Assembly (NCBI GenBank): GCA_002482845.1
Contig: DLGT01000014.1
Coordinates: 3,610-32,796, forward strand
Source: Saprospiraceae bacterium UBA7687
Lineage (GTDB): Bacteria > Bacteroidota > Bacteroidia > Chitinophagales > Saprospiraceae
Direction of reading: 5' to 3'
Length of the DNA: 29,187 nt
In this document: positions 13,522-22,295 of the stretch, one piece after another
Layout: each line of letters opens with the position of its first letter
How positions within the stretch are numbered: the stretch's first letter is position 1
The notes under the pieces: generated by a model
The model's database searches: none
What the model was told of the DNA's origin: nothing
The model's input: the letters and a program-made list of their open reading frames with translations, nothing else
Made by a program: the position numbers and the translations under genes

Positions 13522-16416
13522 ATGAGAATTTTAATCACAGTAGTAATAATAGCCATTTCCCAGCTTATTATTGCGCAAACAGGAACTGTCAGAGGGACAG
13601 TATTAGACAAAAAATCTGCCGAGTCTATCATCGGTGCAAATGTATTGGTAAACGAATCTGGAGTAGGAACGGTCACAGACTTGGATGGTAAGTTTGAGTT
13701 GGAATTAGAACCAGGCACTTACAAATTGACACTTTCTTATATTGGGTATCAATCTATAGTCGTAGAAAATGTAGTAGTAGCTCCTAAAAAAGTAACGGTA
13801 CTCGAAGATGTATTTTTGGGCGAAGATGCTCTTCAACTGCAAGAAGTAGTCATTACCGCAGCAGCTACTAGGACGACAGAAGTTGCCCTACTTACTTTAA
13901 AGAAAAACTCTAGCGTCATGTTGGATGGTATTTCTTCAGCAAAAATGAAACTTATAGGAGATGGCAATGCAGTAGATGCTGCAAAACGTGTCACAGGTGT
14001 ATCTGTAGAAGGAGGCAAATATGTTTATGTACGTGGCCTTGGAGATAGATACATCAAAACTATGATGAATAACGTAGATATACCAGGATTGGACCCTGAT
14101 AAAAATACCTTGCAAATGGATATTTTTCCTACCAATCTTATAAATAGTATCGTTGTCAGCAAAAACTTTACTGCAGATTTACCAGCGGATTTTACTGGCG
14201 GTGTTTTAAATTTGGAAACAAAAGACTTCCCGGAGGAGCGTGTATTTACTATTTCTCTAGGTACTAGCTACAATCCATCTATGCATTTTAATAGTAATTT
14301 TCTTTCCTATAAATCTTCATCAACTGATTTCTTAGGATTCGATGATGGACAAAGAGCTTTGCCAAAACTTGCAAGAAATAGCAGAATCCCTACACCTATC
14401 AGTGGCGCGTCACCTGAACAAGTTAATAGCTTTGTTAAAAGTTTTGACAATCAGCTTGGTGCTGTAAGATCAAATAGTTTGATGGATATGAGCGGAAGTA
14501 TCTCCTATGCAAATCAGATTAGCTTGGGTAAAAACAAAGAAAATGGTGGCTCAAAACTTGGTTACATGTTTTCTCTTTCATATAAGTCTGATTACAAATA
14601 TTATGACGATGTAGAGTTTGGTGAATATCAAAGATTGATAGACCCAAATAGCTATGAAATTCTACCAGCAACTGTTCAAAATGGATCGATAGGCGAGCGT
14701 AATGTCCTAGTTGGTTTATTGGGTGGTGTAGCTTATAAAACACAAAATTCTAAAATTAGACTTACAGCAATGCACCTTCAAAATGGTGAAAGCAAAGCAG
14801 GTAAGTTTGAAATCGTAAATGATGGTGAAAGAGTAGGTCAGTCAGGATACTTTGCAGTGTCTGACAACCTTGAATATAATCAAAGAAGTCTCTCAAATGT
14901 GCTTCTGAATGGTGTACATGTTTTAAAAGACAAAAACTGGGAAATTGATTGGAGAGTTTCACCTACTTTGTCATCTTCTGAAGATCCAGATATCAGAAAA
15001 ACAGCATTTACAATATCTGAGGTAGCTACTTCATTCTCAGCAGGTGCAGGAGGAAATCCAAGTAGAATTTGGAGATCTTTGTCAGAATTGAATGCTACGG
15101 CAAAAATTGATGTCACTAAAAAATATCAATTTAAAGACAACGAAGCTAAAGTGAAATTTGGTTTTTCTCAGAATTACAAAAAGAGAGATTATGAAATCTT
15201 ATTTTACGATATCCAGTTTTTCGGTCAACAAGCTTGGAACTCTAGTGATCCAACAGCTGTCTTAAATAACGAGAATATTTTCCCTAGCTCTACCAATGGT
15301 ATTTACTACCAATCTGGAAACAGAGAAGTCAATCCAAATGAATATAGTTCTAATGTTATGAACACGGCTTTTTATGTGTCAAATGAGTTATATATCACTA
15401 AGAAGTTGAAAACTATATTAGGTATTAGAGCAGAAAATTATGTGCAGCGTCACACTGGTAGAGACCAGAGATATGCAGCTGGAGATTTCGAAAACGGAAA
15501 ATCATTTGATAATGACAAGGTATTAGATAATTTGGATCTTTTCCCTACTGCCAATTTTATTTATAACGTTACAGCTGATCAAAATCTTAGATTAGGTTAT
15601 GCCAGAACGATTGCAAGACCATCTTTCAAAGAATTGTCATTTGCACAAATATTAGACCCAATTACGAATAGAATATTTAACGGAAGTTTATTCCAATATG
15701 ACCAATGGGATGGAAATTTAGTTCCTACTAAGATTGATAACATCGATGTAAGATGGGAGAAGTTTTTGGCAAATGGTGGATTATTTTCTGTAAGTCCATT
15801 TTACAAAAAATTCAGCAATCCTATTGAATTAGTGCGTATTCCAGAACAACAAACAAGTACAGAATATCAAACGAGAAACGTAGGTGATGCACAATTATTC
15901 GGTGTAGAAGTTGAATTTAGAAAAGACCTTGGTTTCATAGGAGCAGGTTTCGAAAATTTCGAATTTAATGCAAATGTCACTTTAGTACAGTCTGAACTTG
16001 AAATGACAAAAGTCGAATTTGATGCAAGAAAAACTTACGAAAAAACAGGTGAGAATATCACTAACAAAAGACAAATGGCTGGTCAATCTCCATATGTCAT
16101 CAACGGTGGTATCAGTTATGGCAATCGTGATTTAGGTATCAATACAGGTATTTTTTACAATGTGAAAGGTCCGACTTTGTTTATTGTAGGAGCAGGATTG
16201 TTTCCAGATATTTATACGAAACCTTTCCATAGTTTGAATTTTACTTTAAACAAAAAACTGGGTAAAGGTGATCGTGCAGCTGTAGACTTTAGAGTTGCAA
16301 ATATATTGGGTAGCGAGATTCAAGATTATTACCAATCTTACAATGCGACTAACCAGACATTTTCATTATTTAAGCCAGGAACTTCATTCAGTTTAGATTT
16401 TACGTATAAGCTGTAA
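13522..16416 (+). CDS. TonB-dependent outer-membrane receptor with carboxypeptidase-like N-terminal domain
   Basis: I choose ATG 13522 because it opens a clean signal peptide (MRILITVVIIAISQLIIAQ) and the earlier ATG at 13471 falls in a terminator loop. The product has 964 residues. A carboxypeptidase-regulatory-like domain follows the signal (GTVRGTVLDKKSAESIIGAN and later TVTDLDGKFELEL, about 20-105), then a plug domain (DAAKRVTGVSVEGGKYVYVR, RGLGDRYIKTMMNN, about 110-230). The remainder is a beta-barrel ending in SFSLDFTYKL. There is no adjacent SusD, so this is not a classical Sus pair; the beta-helix lipoprotein upstream is the likely partner. The substrate cannot be told from the sequence. 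Confidence 0.9.
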   Translation: MRILITVVIIAISQLIIAQTGTVRGTVLDKKSAESIIGANVLVNESGVGTVTDLDGKFELELEPGTYKLTLSYIGYQSIVVENVVVAPKKVTVLEDVFLGEDALQLQEVVITAAATRTTEVALLTLKKNSSVMLDGISSAKMKLIGDGNAVDAAKRVTGVSVEGGKYVYVRGLGDRYIKTMMNNVDIPGLDPDKNTLQMDIFPTNLINSIVVSKNFTADLPADFTGGVLNLETKDFPEERVFTISLGTSYNPSMHFNSNFLSYKSSSTDFLGFDDGQRALPKLARNSRIPTPISGASPEQVNSFVKSFDNQLGAVRSNSLMDMSGSISYANQISLGKNKENGGSKLGYMFSLSYKSDYKYYDDVEFGEYQRLIDPNSYEILPATVQNGSIGERNVLVGLLGGVAYKTQNSKIRLTAMHLQNGESKAGKFEIVNDGERVGQSGYFAVSDNLEYNQRSLSNVLLNGVHVLKDKNWEIDWRVSPTLSSSEDPDIRKTAFTISEVATSFSAGAGGNPSRIWRSLSELNATAKIDVTKKYQFKDNEAKVKFGFSQNYKKRDYEILFYDIQFFGQQAWNSSDPTAVLNNENIFPSSTNGIYYQSGNREVNPNEYSSNVMNTAFYVSNELYITKKLKTILGIRAENYVQRHTGRDQRYAAGDFENGKSFDNDKVLDNLDLFPTANFIYNVTADQNLRLGYARTIARPSFKELSFAQILDPITNRIFNGSLFQYDQWDGNLVPTKIDNIDVRWEKFLANGGLFSVSPFYKKFSNPIELVRIPEQQTSTEYQTRNVGDAQLFGVEVEFRKDLGFIGAGFENFEFNANVTLVQSELEMTKVEFDARKTYEKTGENITNKRQMAGQSPYVINGGISYGNRDLGINTGIFYNVKGPTLFIVGAGLFPDIYTKPFHSLNFTLNKKLGKGDRAAVDFRVANILGSEIQDYYQSYNATNQTFSLFKPGTSFSLDFTYKL

Positions 16417-16446
16417 TTAGTTTATTTTCATATATTATTGAAATTA

Positions 16447-16482
16447 GGGATATCTAGTTGGGAAGCTAGGTATCCCATTTTT
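16447..16482 (+). terminator. Intrinsic terminator after the TonB receptor gene
   Basis: GGGATATCTAG (16447-16457) pairs with CTAGGTATCCC (16466-16476) with one wobble, over an 8-base loop, and is followed by ATTTTT. It lies 31 bases after the receptor stop codon. Confidence 0.7.
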
Positions 16483-16497
16483 AATTTCGGCTTCCAT

Positions 16498-16583
16498 CTT
16501 TCGACCATTAAGCTGAGAGCAACGAAGACTGATGGGCGAAAGTACCTAGAGATTACTTAGGGCACAAGTTACAAATTTGCGCC
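16498..16583. repeat. REP-like double hairpin
   Basis: CTTTCGACCAT (16498-16508) pairs with ATGGGCGAAAG (16532-16542), 10 of 11 positions. Next, GGCACAA and TTGCGCC at the two ends of 16561-16583 make a second stem with one mismatch. The GC content is above that of the surroundings. The two adjacent hairpins resemble the REP pair at 6541-6587 in layout but not in sequence. Confidence 0.45.
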
Positions 16584-16693
16584 AGCAAGGGAAGTATGTA
16601 TTGATTTACACCTAATAATTAATAAAATATAAAATAGTGGAATTTGTTACGCACATTTTAAGGTGAAGAAATTAGTTTATGGAAACTTTTTTA

Positions 16694-16701
16694 TAAGTTT
16701 G
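16694..16701 (+). promoter_or_regulatory. Candidate TAnnTTTG -7 box for the Kazal/T9SS protein gene
   Basis: TAAGTTTG matches TAnnTTTG. It would give a leader of about 125 bases before the ATG at 16832. No good -33 element is visible. The rest of 16584-16831 is AT-rich and shows nothing else. Confidence 0.3.
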
Positions 16702-16831
16702 TAGCGAAATTAGATATTTAGAAAACTGGACGTTAAAACAACAACACAAAATCAACAGACAGCGATCGCAATTTCTTGAATTTAAAACAACAGATTTCTT
16801 CAATATTAAAAAACACATAAACTAAAACATC

Positions 16832-17878
16832 ATGAAATACTTTTTCCTTATCTCGGCTTTACTCTTCGGTCCGATATTTACATCTTATTCTCAGGAAACT
16901 GGAAACTGTACCGTTTGTTGTCCATTTGATTTGAACGGCTATGCTGATTGTGTAGATTTCGAAGAGTATACAGAAGGGCCACTCGTGCCACAAGCTTCGC
17001 CAAAATTCACATTATTTCTTTCGTTTTCTGAAGATGCTAACGTGACTAAATTTCCGTCAGGAACAGATAATAAGTGTTTATATTTCGAAGATATAAGTGA
17101 TATCAGCTATAATATTAATAGGGTAATTACTGAAGACATTGCAGCACGCCTAGAGTGGAAGATGAATCTTTCTAGCGGTGAAGGATCTTATTGGGCATTG
17201 GCTACTGATGACCCGCTAGCACCACCTCTCGATATTAGAATGAATGGTCTTCAAGGCGAAGTATTTGGCGTACAAAATGGTGTATATTTAAGATTGGCAG
17301 AATTTGATTATACGGCAGATGCTTGGACTACTTTTGTGATCATATTTAATCCTAAAATGGATTTTATTGAGTTATGGGTAGATGGCAAATTTATTTATAG
17401 AGCCACTAACCAAATATCAAATGAAGTGAAATATCTAAATTTTTATGGGGATGGTCCCCCAACTACCAATGGATTTCATATAGATGACATTTGTTACAGA
17501 GAGACAGATGCAGATATAGCTTGTACACTAGAGTATAATCCTGTCTGTGTCAATGATAAAACGTATGTCAATAGTTGTTTTGCATATATAGATGGCTACA
17601 CCGAATGTGAATATTATGGAGGTGAGTGCAGTTCATCTACCTCAGAAACAAACCAAGTAACTCCCTTATTTTATCCTAATCCTAGCCGCACAGGTCATTT
17701 TTACACCCAAGACCAAAACATCACCTACACCACCTTAATTAACACAAATGGTCAAACCCACCCAATCGTAGCCCTAAAAGGTGATCTAGACCTAAGCCAT
17801 CTACCATGTTGTCTATACATCCTATCAGGTACAAAAGATTCCTTACCGTTTAAGGTAAAATTGGTTTTGGTGGATTAG
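16832..17878 (+). CDS. Secreted protein with LamG-like domain, Kazal-type domain and T9SS sorting domain
   Basis: The 348-residue product starts with a Sec signal (MKYFFLISALLFGPIFTSYS). Residues ~35-222 look like a concanavalin/LamG-type beta-sandwich (YCVDFEEY-like start, then LWVDGKFIYRA, ending FHIDDICYRE). A Kazal-type module spans Cys231-Cys266 (CTLEYNPVCVNDKTYVNSC, then later AYIDGYTECEYYGGEC), with the typical PVC-x-n-D-x-x-T-Y-x-N-x-C pattern. Residues ~279-348 form a T9SS type A C-terminal sorting domain (LFYPNPSRTGHFY, later LPCCLYIL), so it should be exported across the outer membrane. Kazal domains often inhibit serine proteases; whether this one does is inference. Its last ~70 codons use more CC-rich codons than the rest. 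Confidence 0.8.
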   Translation: MKYFFLISALLFGPIFTSYSQETGNCTVCCPFDLNGYADCVDFEEYTEGPLVPQASPKFTLFLSFSEDANVTKFPSGTDNKCLYFEDISDISYNINRVITEDIAARLEWKMNLSSGEGSYWALATDDPLAPPLDIRMNGLQGEVFGVQNGVYLRLAEFDYTADAWTTFVIIFNPKMDFIELWVDGKFIYRATNQISNEVKYLNFYGDGPPTTNGFHIDDICYRETDADIACTLEYNPVCVNDKTYVNSCFAYIDGYTECEYYGGECSSSTSETNQVTPLFYPNPSRTGHFYTQDQNITYTTLINTNGQTHPIVALKGDLDLSHLPCCLYILSGTKDSLPFKVKLVLVD

Positions 17879-17958
17879 GGGAGATGGGTAGTTTGGATGA
17901 AATCTAGACTATTTTGTTTATTTGTTTTATAAATTGTAACAATCTTATTGTACAAAAA

Positions 17959-18510
17959 ATGATAAGCGCAAAACAAGAAATTCGTATAAGTAAGTTTTTG
18001 AGTTTAGTTTTAAGGCATCAACCAGAAATAATAGGTATTGATTTAGACCAAAACGGATGGACAGATGTCAATATATTGATTAAACAATCAAATGATTATG
18101 GAGTAAATTTTGATTTTGAAGTACTTAAGCAAATTGTTGCCACAAATTCAAAAAAGCGCTTCGCATTTACTGATGGTTTTGACAAAATCAGAGCTAGTCA
18201 GGGACATTCCATAGATATTGAACTTGGTTATTCGAATCAAGAACCACCAGAAGTACTATATCATGGAACGGGTGAAACATCTGTTGAATCAATTTTATTA
18301 ACGGGGCTTGAGAAAAGAAATAGGCAGCATGTCCATTTAAGTATTGATATGGAGACGGCAATAAAAGTTGGACAAAGACATGGGAAACCCCAAATATTTA
18401 AGGTACTATCTCAACAAATGTTTAAGGATAAATTTGAATTTTTTATATCTGATAATGGTGTTTGGCTCACAGATAATGTGCCACCTAAATATTTGAAATT
18501 AAATCTCTAG
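17959..18510 (+). CDS. kptA: RNA 2'-phosphotransferase KptA (Tpt1 family)
   Basis: I start at ATG 17959, where the family similarity begins (MISAKQEIRISKFLSLVLRH); an in-frame ATG at 17914 would add 15 unrelated residues. The 183-residue length fits bacterial KptA. The family removes a 2'-phosphate from an RNA splice or repair junction, using NAD+. Conserved residues are present: Arg19-His20 in VLRHQPE, Arg78 in KIRASQGHS, the YHGT motif at 101-104 and Arg122 in RQHVHLS. Bacteria lack the tRNA splicing that makes this phosphate in yeast, so the natural substrate in bacteria is unclear. The HNH gene follows after 36 bases on the same strand, which suggests co-transcription. Confidence 0.92.
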   Translation: MISAKQEIRISKFLSLVLRHQPEIIGIDLDQNGWTDVNILIKQSNDYGVNFDFEVLKQIVATNSKKRFAFTDGFDKIRASQGHSIDIELGYSNQEPPEVLYHGTGETSVESILLTGLEKRNRQHVHLSIDMETAIKVGQRHGKPQIFKVLSQQMFKDKFEFFISDNGVWLTDNVPPKYLKLNL

Positions 18511-18546
18511 AAAATGACCACCTTTTAAATAATTATTGAACAATTA

Positions 18547-19653
18547 ATGGATAACCAAGTTTTCAAAAACATTAGTAAAATCATTGAAAGGGATGCTAAA
18601 ACGGCAACTTACAAATTTGCTTTGTTAAGAGGTGTAATTGATATTATTCAAGATAATTCTCCATACATAAAAATTAAAGATGATATTGTTGAGATTCCAT
18701 TAGGGCTGCTGATTGAAAAATGGCTAATCTATTACTATCCAATATTAGAATCCGAAGTTGATATCCCTCAAATCAATGGTAAAAATTTAGCTTTTCAGTC
18801 TGAGTTTAAAATTATCATTTCTAGCTATAGTTCTAAAGGTGGACTTTCATTTTTTTATAATGATCTAAGAATTAAAGATATAAGTAATGAAGTGAATTCC
18901 GAATTTTATAAATTAGTTCTTGCTATAAAAAAGACTATCACCACGATGCCCATGAAATACATTGGAGGTAGTGTTTTTCAAAAACACTATTCTATATTTA
19001 ATTATACTTCGGGGACATTAAAAAATGATAAAAAACAAAATAGTTTATGGCTAGTAAATGGGTGTGGAACCTTTACAGTTCCAAGAGATTATTATGAAGC
19101 ATTTAAGATATTAGGCAGTTTCATTTCAGGGACTGATAATATACTTTTTAAATGGGCAGAATTTTCTGTAAATGCGAGTGGAAAGGTATTAACTACTGGC
19201 AGAATTGTTAATGAGATTTTAAAATTCCCAGTTACTGAAAGAGATGTAGAAGCATCAAAAAAATTGTATATTGAAATTCTTGCAAAACAAGGGTCAGTGT
19301 CTTGTGTGTGGTCAGGTGGCAATATATCCAAATATGACATTGACCACATGTTGCCATTTTCAATATATAAAAATAATGATTTATGGAATTTACTTCCATC
19401 AAGTCCTCCAACAAATAAATCAAAATTGGACAAAATTCCTTCCTTAAACTTGATTACTAAACAGAAGGAATTAATTATCCATTATTGGGAGATAATACAT
19501 CAATATCAGACTGAAAGGTTTATGAATGAACTTCAAATATCTTTGTTAGGAAATTATGCAAAGAACAATTGGCAACAAAGTGCTTTTAGTCAACTGCTTC
19601 AAACATCAAAATACTTAATTGAAACTAGAGGATATCCAGAATGGCAATACTAA
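18547..19653 (+). CDS. HNH endonuclease domain protein
   Basis: The 368-residue product has an HNH-like nuclease motif in its C-terminal third: Cys253 in SCVWSG, Asp266-His267 in YDIDHMLP, Asn281 in NDLWNLLPSS and Asn290 in PTNKSK. This is the pattern of HNH nucleases found in restriction and defence genes. The first ~230 residues are not a domain I can name; the opening (RDAKTATYKFALLRGVIDII) may be a conserved helical family signature. The last four codons overlap the methyltransferase-HIT gene, so the two are almost surely translated together. The gene is AT-rich. DNA or RNA as substrate cannot be told from the sequence. Confidence 0.8.
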   Translation: MDNQVFKNISKIIERDAKTATYKFALLRGVIDIIQDNSPYIKIKDDIVEIPLGLLIEKWLIYYYPILESEVDIPQINGKNLAFQSEFKIIISSYSSKGGLSFFYNDLRIKDISNEVNSEFYKLVLAIKKTITTMPMKYIGGSVFQKHYSIFNYTSGTLKNDKKQNSLWLVNGCGTFTVPRDYYEAFKILGSFISGTDNILFKWAEFSVNASGKVLTTGRIVNEILKFPVTERDVEASKKLYIEILAKQGSVSCVWSGGNISKYDIDHMLPFSIYKNNDLWNLLPSSPPTNKSKLDKIPSLNLITKQKELIIHYWEIIHQYQTERFMNELQISLLGNYAKNNWQQSAFSQLLQTSKYLIETRGYPEWQY

Positions 19654-20501
19654 ACGAATTCACCCATCTAACCGCTAAAGAACGAAACACCATTTCATTC
19701 CCAGCCAGAGTTCTTCTAGAAAGAAATCTTTTAATTGGTGACACCCTGGATTATGGTTGTGGATTAGGAAGCGATGTAACTTTGCTAAAAGAAAAGGGTG
19801 TCAAAATTACAGGGTACGATCCATATTATTTTCCTGAGAAACCAATAGAAAAATATGATACCATAATCTGTTTTTATGTGTTGAATGTATTGATGCAAGA
19901 AGAACAATCGGATGTCATAATGGAAATTTCTGCTTTGTTAAAACCAAATGGCAAAGCATACTTTGCTGTACGAAGAGACATTACTTATGAGGGATTTAGA
20001 ACGCACAAAATCCATCAAAAACCGACTTATCAATGTAATGTCAAACTGCCTTTTAGTTCTATGTTTTTAAATGATAATTGCGAAATTTATACGTATCAGC
20101 ATTATACTTCCATCCACGCTGGCAATACAAATATAAGCCCATTTTTTATCGATGACCTACCGCGAGATTTAATTTATGAAAGTGGTACCTCATTTTCATT
20201 TTTTGATAAATATCCTGTGAGCTTGGGCCACACACTTGTAGTTCCCAAAAGATTGATATCCAATTATTTTGATCTATCCATCAAAGAACAAATAGCTTGT
20301 TGGATGATGGTCAATAAAGTGAAATCACTTATGCAAAATCGTTTCAATCCTGATGGTTTTAATATCGGAATTAATATCCAAGAAGCAGCTGGGCAGTCCG
20401 TACCACATTGTCATATTCATATTATTCCGAGATATATTGGTGATGTGGATATACCACGTGGAGGAGTACGTGGCGTTATACCTGGGAAACAAAATTATTG
20501 A
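19641..20501 (+). CDS. Fusion of SAM-dependent methyltransferase and HIT-family hydrolase
   Basis: The 286-residue product overlaps the HNH gene by 13 bases. Residues ~1-140 are a class I methyltransferase-like domain with motif I DYGCGLG (37-43), an acidic residue at the end of beta-2 (Asp60 in ITGYDPYYF) and a later ALLKPNGKAYFAV strand. Residues ~150-286 are a HIT domain: SLGHTLVVPKR (194-204), NIGIN (241-245), and the catalytic triad motif PHCHIHIIPR with His256, His258 and His260. HIT enzymes hydrolyse or transfer nucleotide phosphate bonds; aprataxin-type members remove AMP from nucleic-acid ends. The fusion suggests that end modification and end cleaning are linked. The target is unknown. 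Only 72 bases separate it from the convergent operon. Confidence 0.85.
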   Translation: MAILNEFTHLTAKERNTISFPARVLLERNLLIGDTLDYGCGLGSDVTLLKEKGVKITGYDPYYFPEKPIEKYDTIICFYVLNVLMQEEQSDVIMEISALLKPNGKAYFAVRRDITYEGFRTHKIHQKPTYQCNVKLPFSSMFLNDNCEIYTYQHYTSIHAGNTNISPFFIDDLPRDLIYESGTSFSFFDKYPVSLGHTLVVPKRLISNYFDLSIKEQIACWMMVNKVKSLMQNRFNPDGFNIGINIQEAAGQSVPHCHIHIIPRYIGDVDIPRGGVRGVIPGKQNY

Positions 20502-20573
20502 ATGTCAGTAATCTCTTGATAATTATCCCAGTAATGAGGTATCTTAGATTAATAACTGATTGAGAAATTTCCA

Positions 20574-21713
20574 TTACTTTTCAGGATTAAAAGTCTTCCA
20601 ACTATGCCAAAATTCCTGATATGCATGTACAGGTTTTAGCTGTTTTATCTCAGAATTATCTGATAGAAGCTGACCTTTTAGATTGTATTGTATATCTCCA
20701 ATAGACAAGATATTCTGCTCAATGGAAAATACATCATTGGCACTTTGACGCTGAAATGCAACAAAACTCTTATTATCATCAAGCAAAGCTATTAGGATTG
20801 GTGTCGAACCAACGATGCCGTTTATGCATCTATCTTTTTTTAGTTGATTCCAGTCATAAGCTTTGGACATACCATCCACTTTGATACCCACTACCCATGA
20901 TTTTTTATTCCAAGATGAAGTGTCAGTTTTGGTGAGTTTGCTTTTTCCTACGGTTTCGTAGACGCTCATACTGTCATATTTTTCCTGAAATTTAGGATCA
21001 GCTTGCATGACCTTACTATTAGGGTGTAGTGCAAACCACTCGCTCAATGTCATTTGACTAGATAATAATTCTGGTAGGATTTCACCTTTCAATTTGCCAG
21101 CAACTGCTTCTCCTGTAGCCTGTCGCCACCAACTTCCAGTACTATTATCTTCAAACATCGCATTGTAATGATCCATACCTACCAGTCTGAAAGTTTCATA
21201 TTGACCATTTACCTTTGGCTCATAGATTCTACCCGTTCGACATACCGTACAGTAGGTGACCATTATGGGCGTATTGCCCAAGGTATCTAATACTTGATGA
21301 TGGTAACCTATGTATTGTATCGGATAAGCTTTTGCAAAACCATTATACTCTACTCCTATGACCAATCTATTGCTATCTACATTATTTTCCACCATGTTTT
21401 TAGTCAGCACGACACTTGGTTGGTAAAACATGGTGTCTGCTGCCATTTTGAAATTGGTCATGTAGATAACAATCGCCCATAAAGTGACTACTGCCAATGG
21501 TAACCAATATCTTTTCCATGTTGAAAATAAAAAACTTATCAAAGCTACACCACCGAAACCAACTCGAAATATCCACCTCCAGTCATGTAAGAAATATGCA
21601 ACATCCAAAGAATTTATTTCTTGACTTCCAGGCATGGGCATGATGAAGAACACATTTGCAATTTCAAAAATTATTAGAAATAGCATGCTGATATAAAATA
21701 AAGGCTTTGTCAT
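20574..21713 (-). CDS. Membrane protein with DUF3179 domain
   Basis: The 379-residue product has three or so membrane segments near its N-terminus (5-25, about 48-65 and 70-86) and a large DUF3179 domain after that. The hallmark is TYCTVCRTGRIYE, with Cys155 and Cys158; most relatives have TYCPLC there. His138-His139 precede it (YIGYHHQV), and WWRQATGEAVAG and AYQEFWHSW are other family-like segments. The biochemical role of DUF3179 is unknown; the CxxC pair could bind metal or do thiol chemistry. It is the last gene of the AhpD operon (21 bases after the previous stop), which links a membrane thiol protein to the soluble CxxC proteins. Confidence 0.82.
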   Translation of the reverse strand: MTKPLFYISMLFLIIFEIANVFFIMPMPGSQEINSLDVAYFLHDWRWIFRVGFGGVALISFLFSTWKRYWLPLAVVTLWAIVIYMTNFKMAADTMFYQPSVVLTKNMVENNVDSNRLVIGVEYNGFAKAYPIQYIGYHHQVLDTLGNTPIMVTYCTVCRTGRIYEPKVNGQYETFRLVGMDHYNAMFEDNSTGSWWRQATGEAVAGKLKGEILPELLSSQMTLSEWFALHPNSKVMQADPKFQEKYDSMSVYETVGKSKLTKTDTSSWNKKSWVVGIKVDGMSKAYDWNQLKKDRCINGIVGSTPILIALLDDNKSFVAFQRQSANDVFSIEQNILSIGDIQYNLKGQLLSDNSEIKQLKPVHAYQEFWHSWKTFNPEK

Positions 21714-21734
21714 TTTATACTATTTAAATGGTTA

Positions 21735-22277
21735 TTATTTTGGTGATGAGTGTGTATATCCAGTTTCTTCGACTATTTTTTTAGCACGAAAACGATACAT
21801 TTCAGGGTCATCAGGTGCATGAGTACCTAATCCATCTACATACCTATTAAACATACAGAAGGCCGCAGAAATTAACACAGTGTCATGAATTTCGATATCA
21901 GACGCACCTTCGTTTTTTGCATTTGTGATGTCATTTTCAGTGACATATTTACCGCCTAGTTGGACATTTGTAGCAATCTGTAGGAGTGCTTTCATTTTAT
22001 TGGAAATAGTTGAGTGTTCAAATTTCTCCTTCACTTTTACGACAGTTTCATTACCTAGATAATAGGCAGCAACAGCACCATGTATATTTTGACAAAATGT
22101 ACAATCATTGAGCGAAGATACATAGGTGGCAATCAACTCCCTTTCTCCCATAGTCAAGCCTTCATTATTTCTTAATAATACTTCTGCCAAAGCATTCAGA
22201 GGTGCAGCCGTCTCAGGTCTGAAGTCCATCAAACTTCTTATACCGGGCAATTCTTCATTGATTTTAATATGAGCCAT
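21735..22277 (-). CDS. AhpD-like (carboxymuconolactone decarboxylase family) protein 1
   Basis: The 180-residue product is an AhpD/CMD-fold protein of the peroxidase-related type. The active-site segment is ERELIATYVSSLNDCTFCQ, with Glu45, Cys59, Cys62 and His66 (E-x13-CxxC-x3-H), as in AhpD. A second conserved stretch is DIEIHDTVLISAAFCMFNRY, followed by VDGLG. In AhpD this site carries disulfide chemistry that feeds a peroxidase. The product starts MAHIKINEELPGIRSL, the same opening as its three paralogues here. It follows paralogue 2 by 18 bases. Confidence 0.87.
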   Translation of the reverse strand: MAHIKINEELPGIRSLMDFRPETAAPLNALAEVLLRNNEGLTMGERELIATYVSSLNDCTFCQNIHGAVAAYYLGNETVVKVKEKFEHSTISNKMKALLQIATNVQLGGKYVTENDITNAKNEGASDIEIHDTVLISAAFCMFNRYVDGLGTHAPDDPEMYRFRAKKIVEETGYTHSSPK

Positions 22278-22295
22278 AACGATCTTTTTATTTAA

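Noticed and set aside
17914..17958. Upstream in-frame ATG for KptA
   Set aside because: The extra 15 residues are unlike KptA N-termini, which begin close to the conserved KFLSLVLRH segment.
20502..20573. Intrinsic terminator between the convergent methyltransferase-HIT and DUF3179 genes
   Set aside because: Only weak, imperfect pairing and no T-run; not enough to call.
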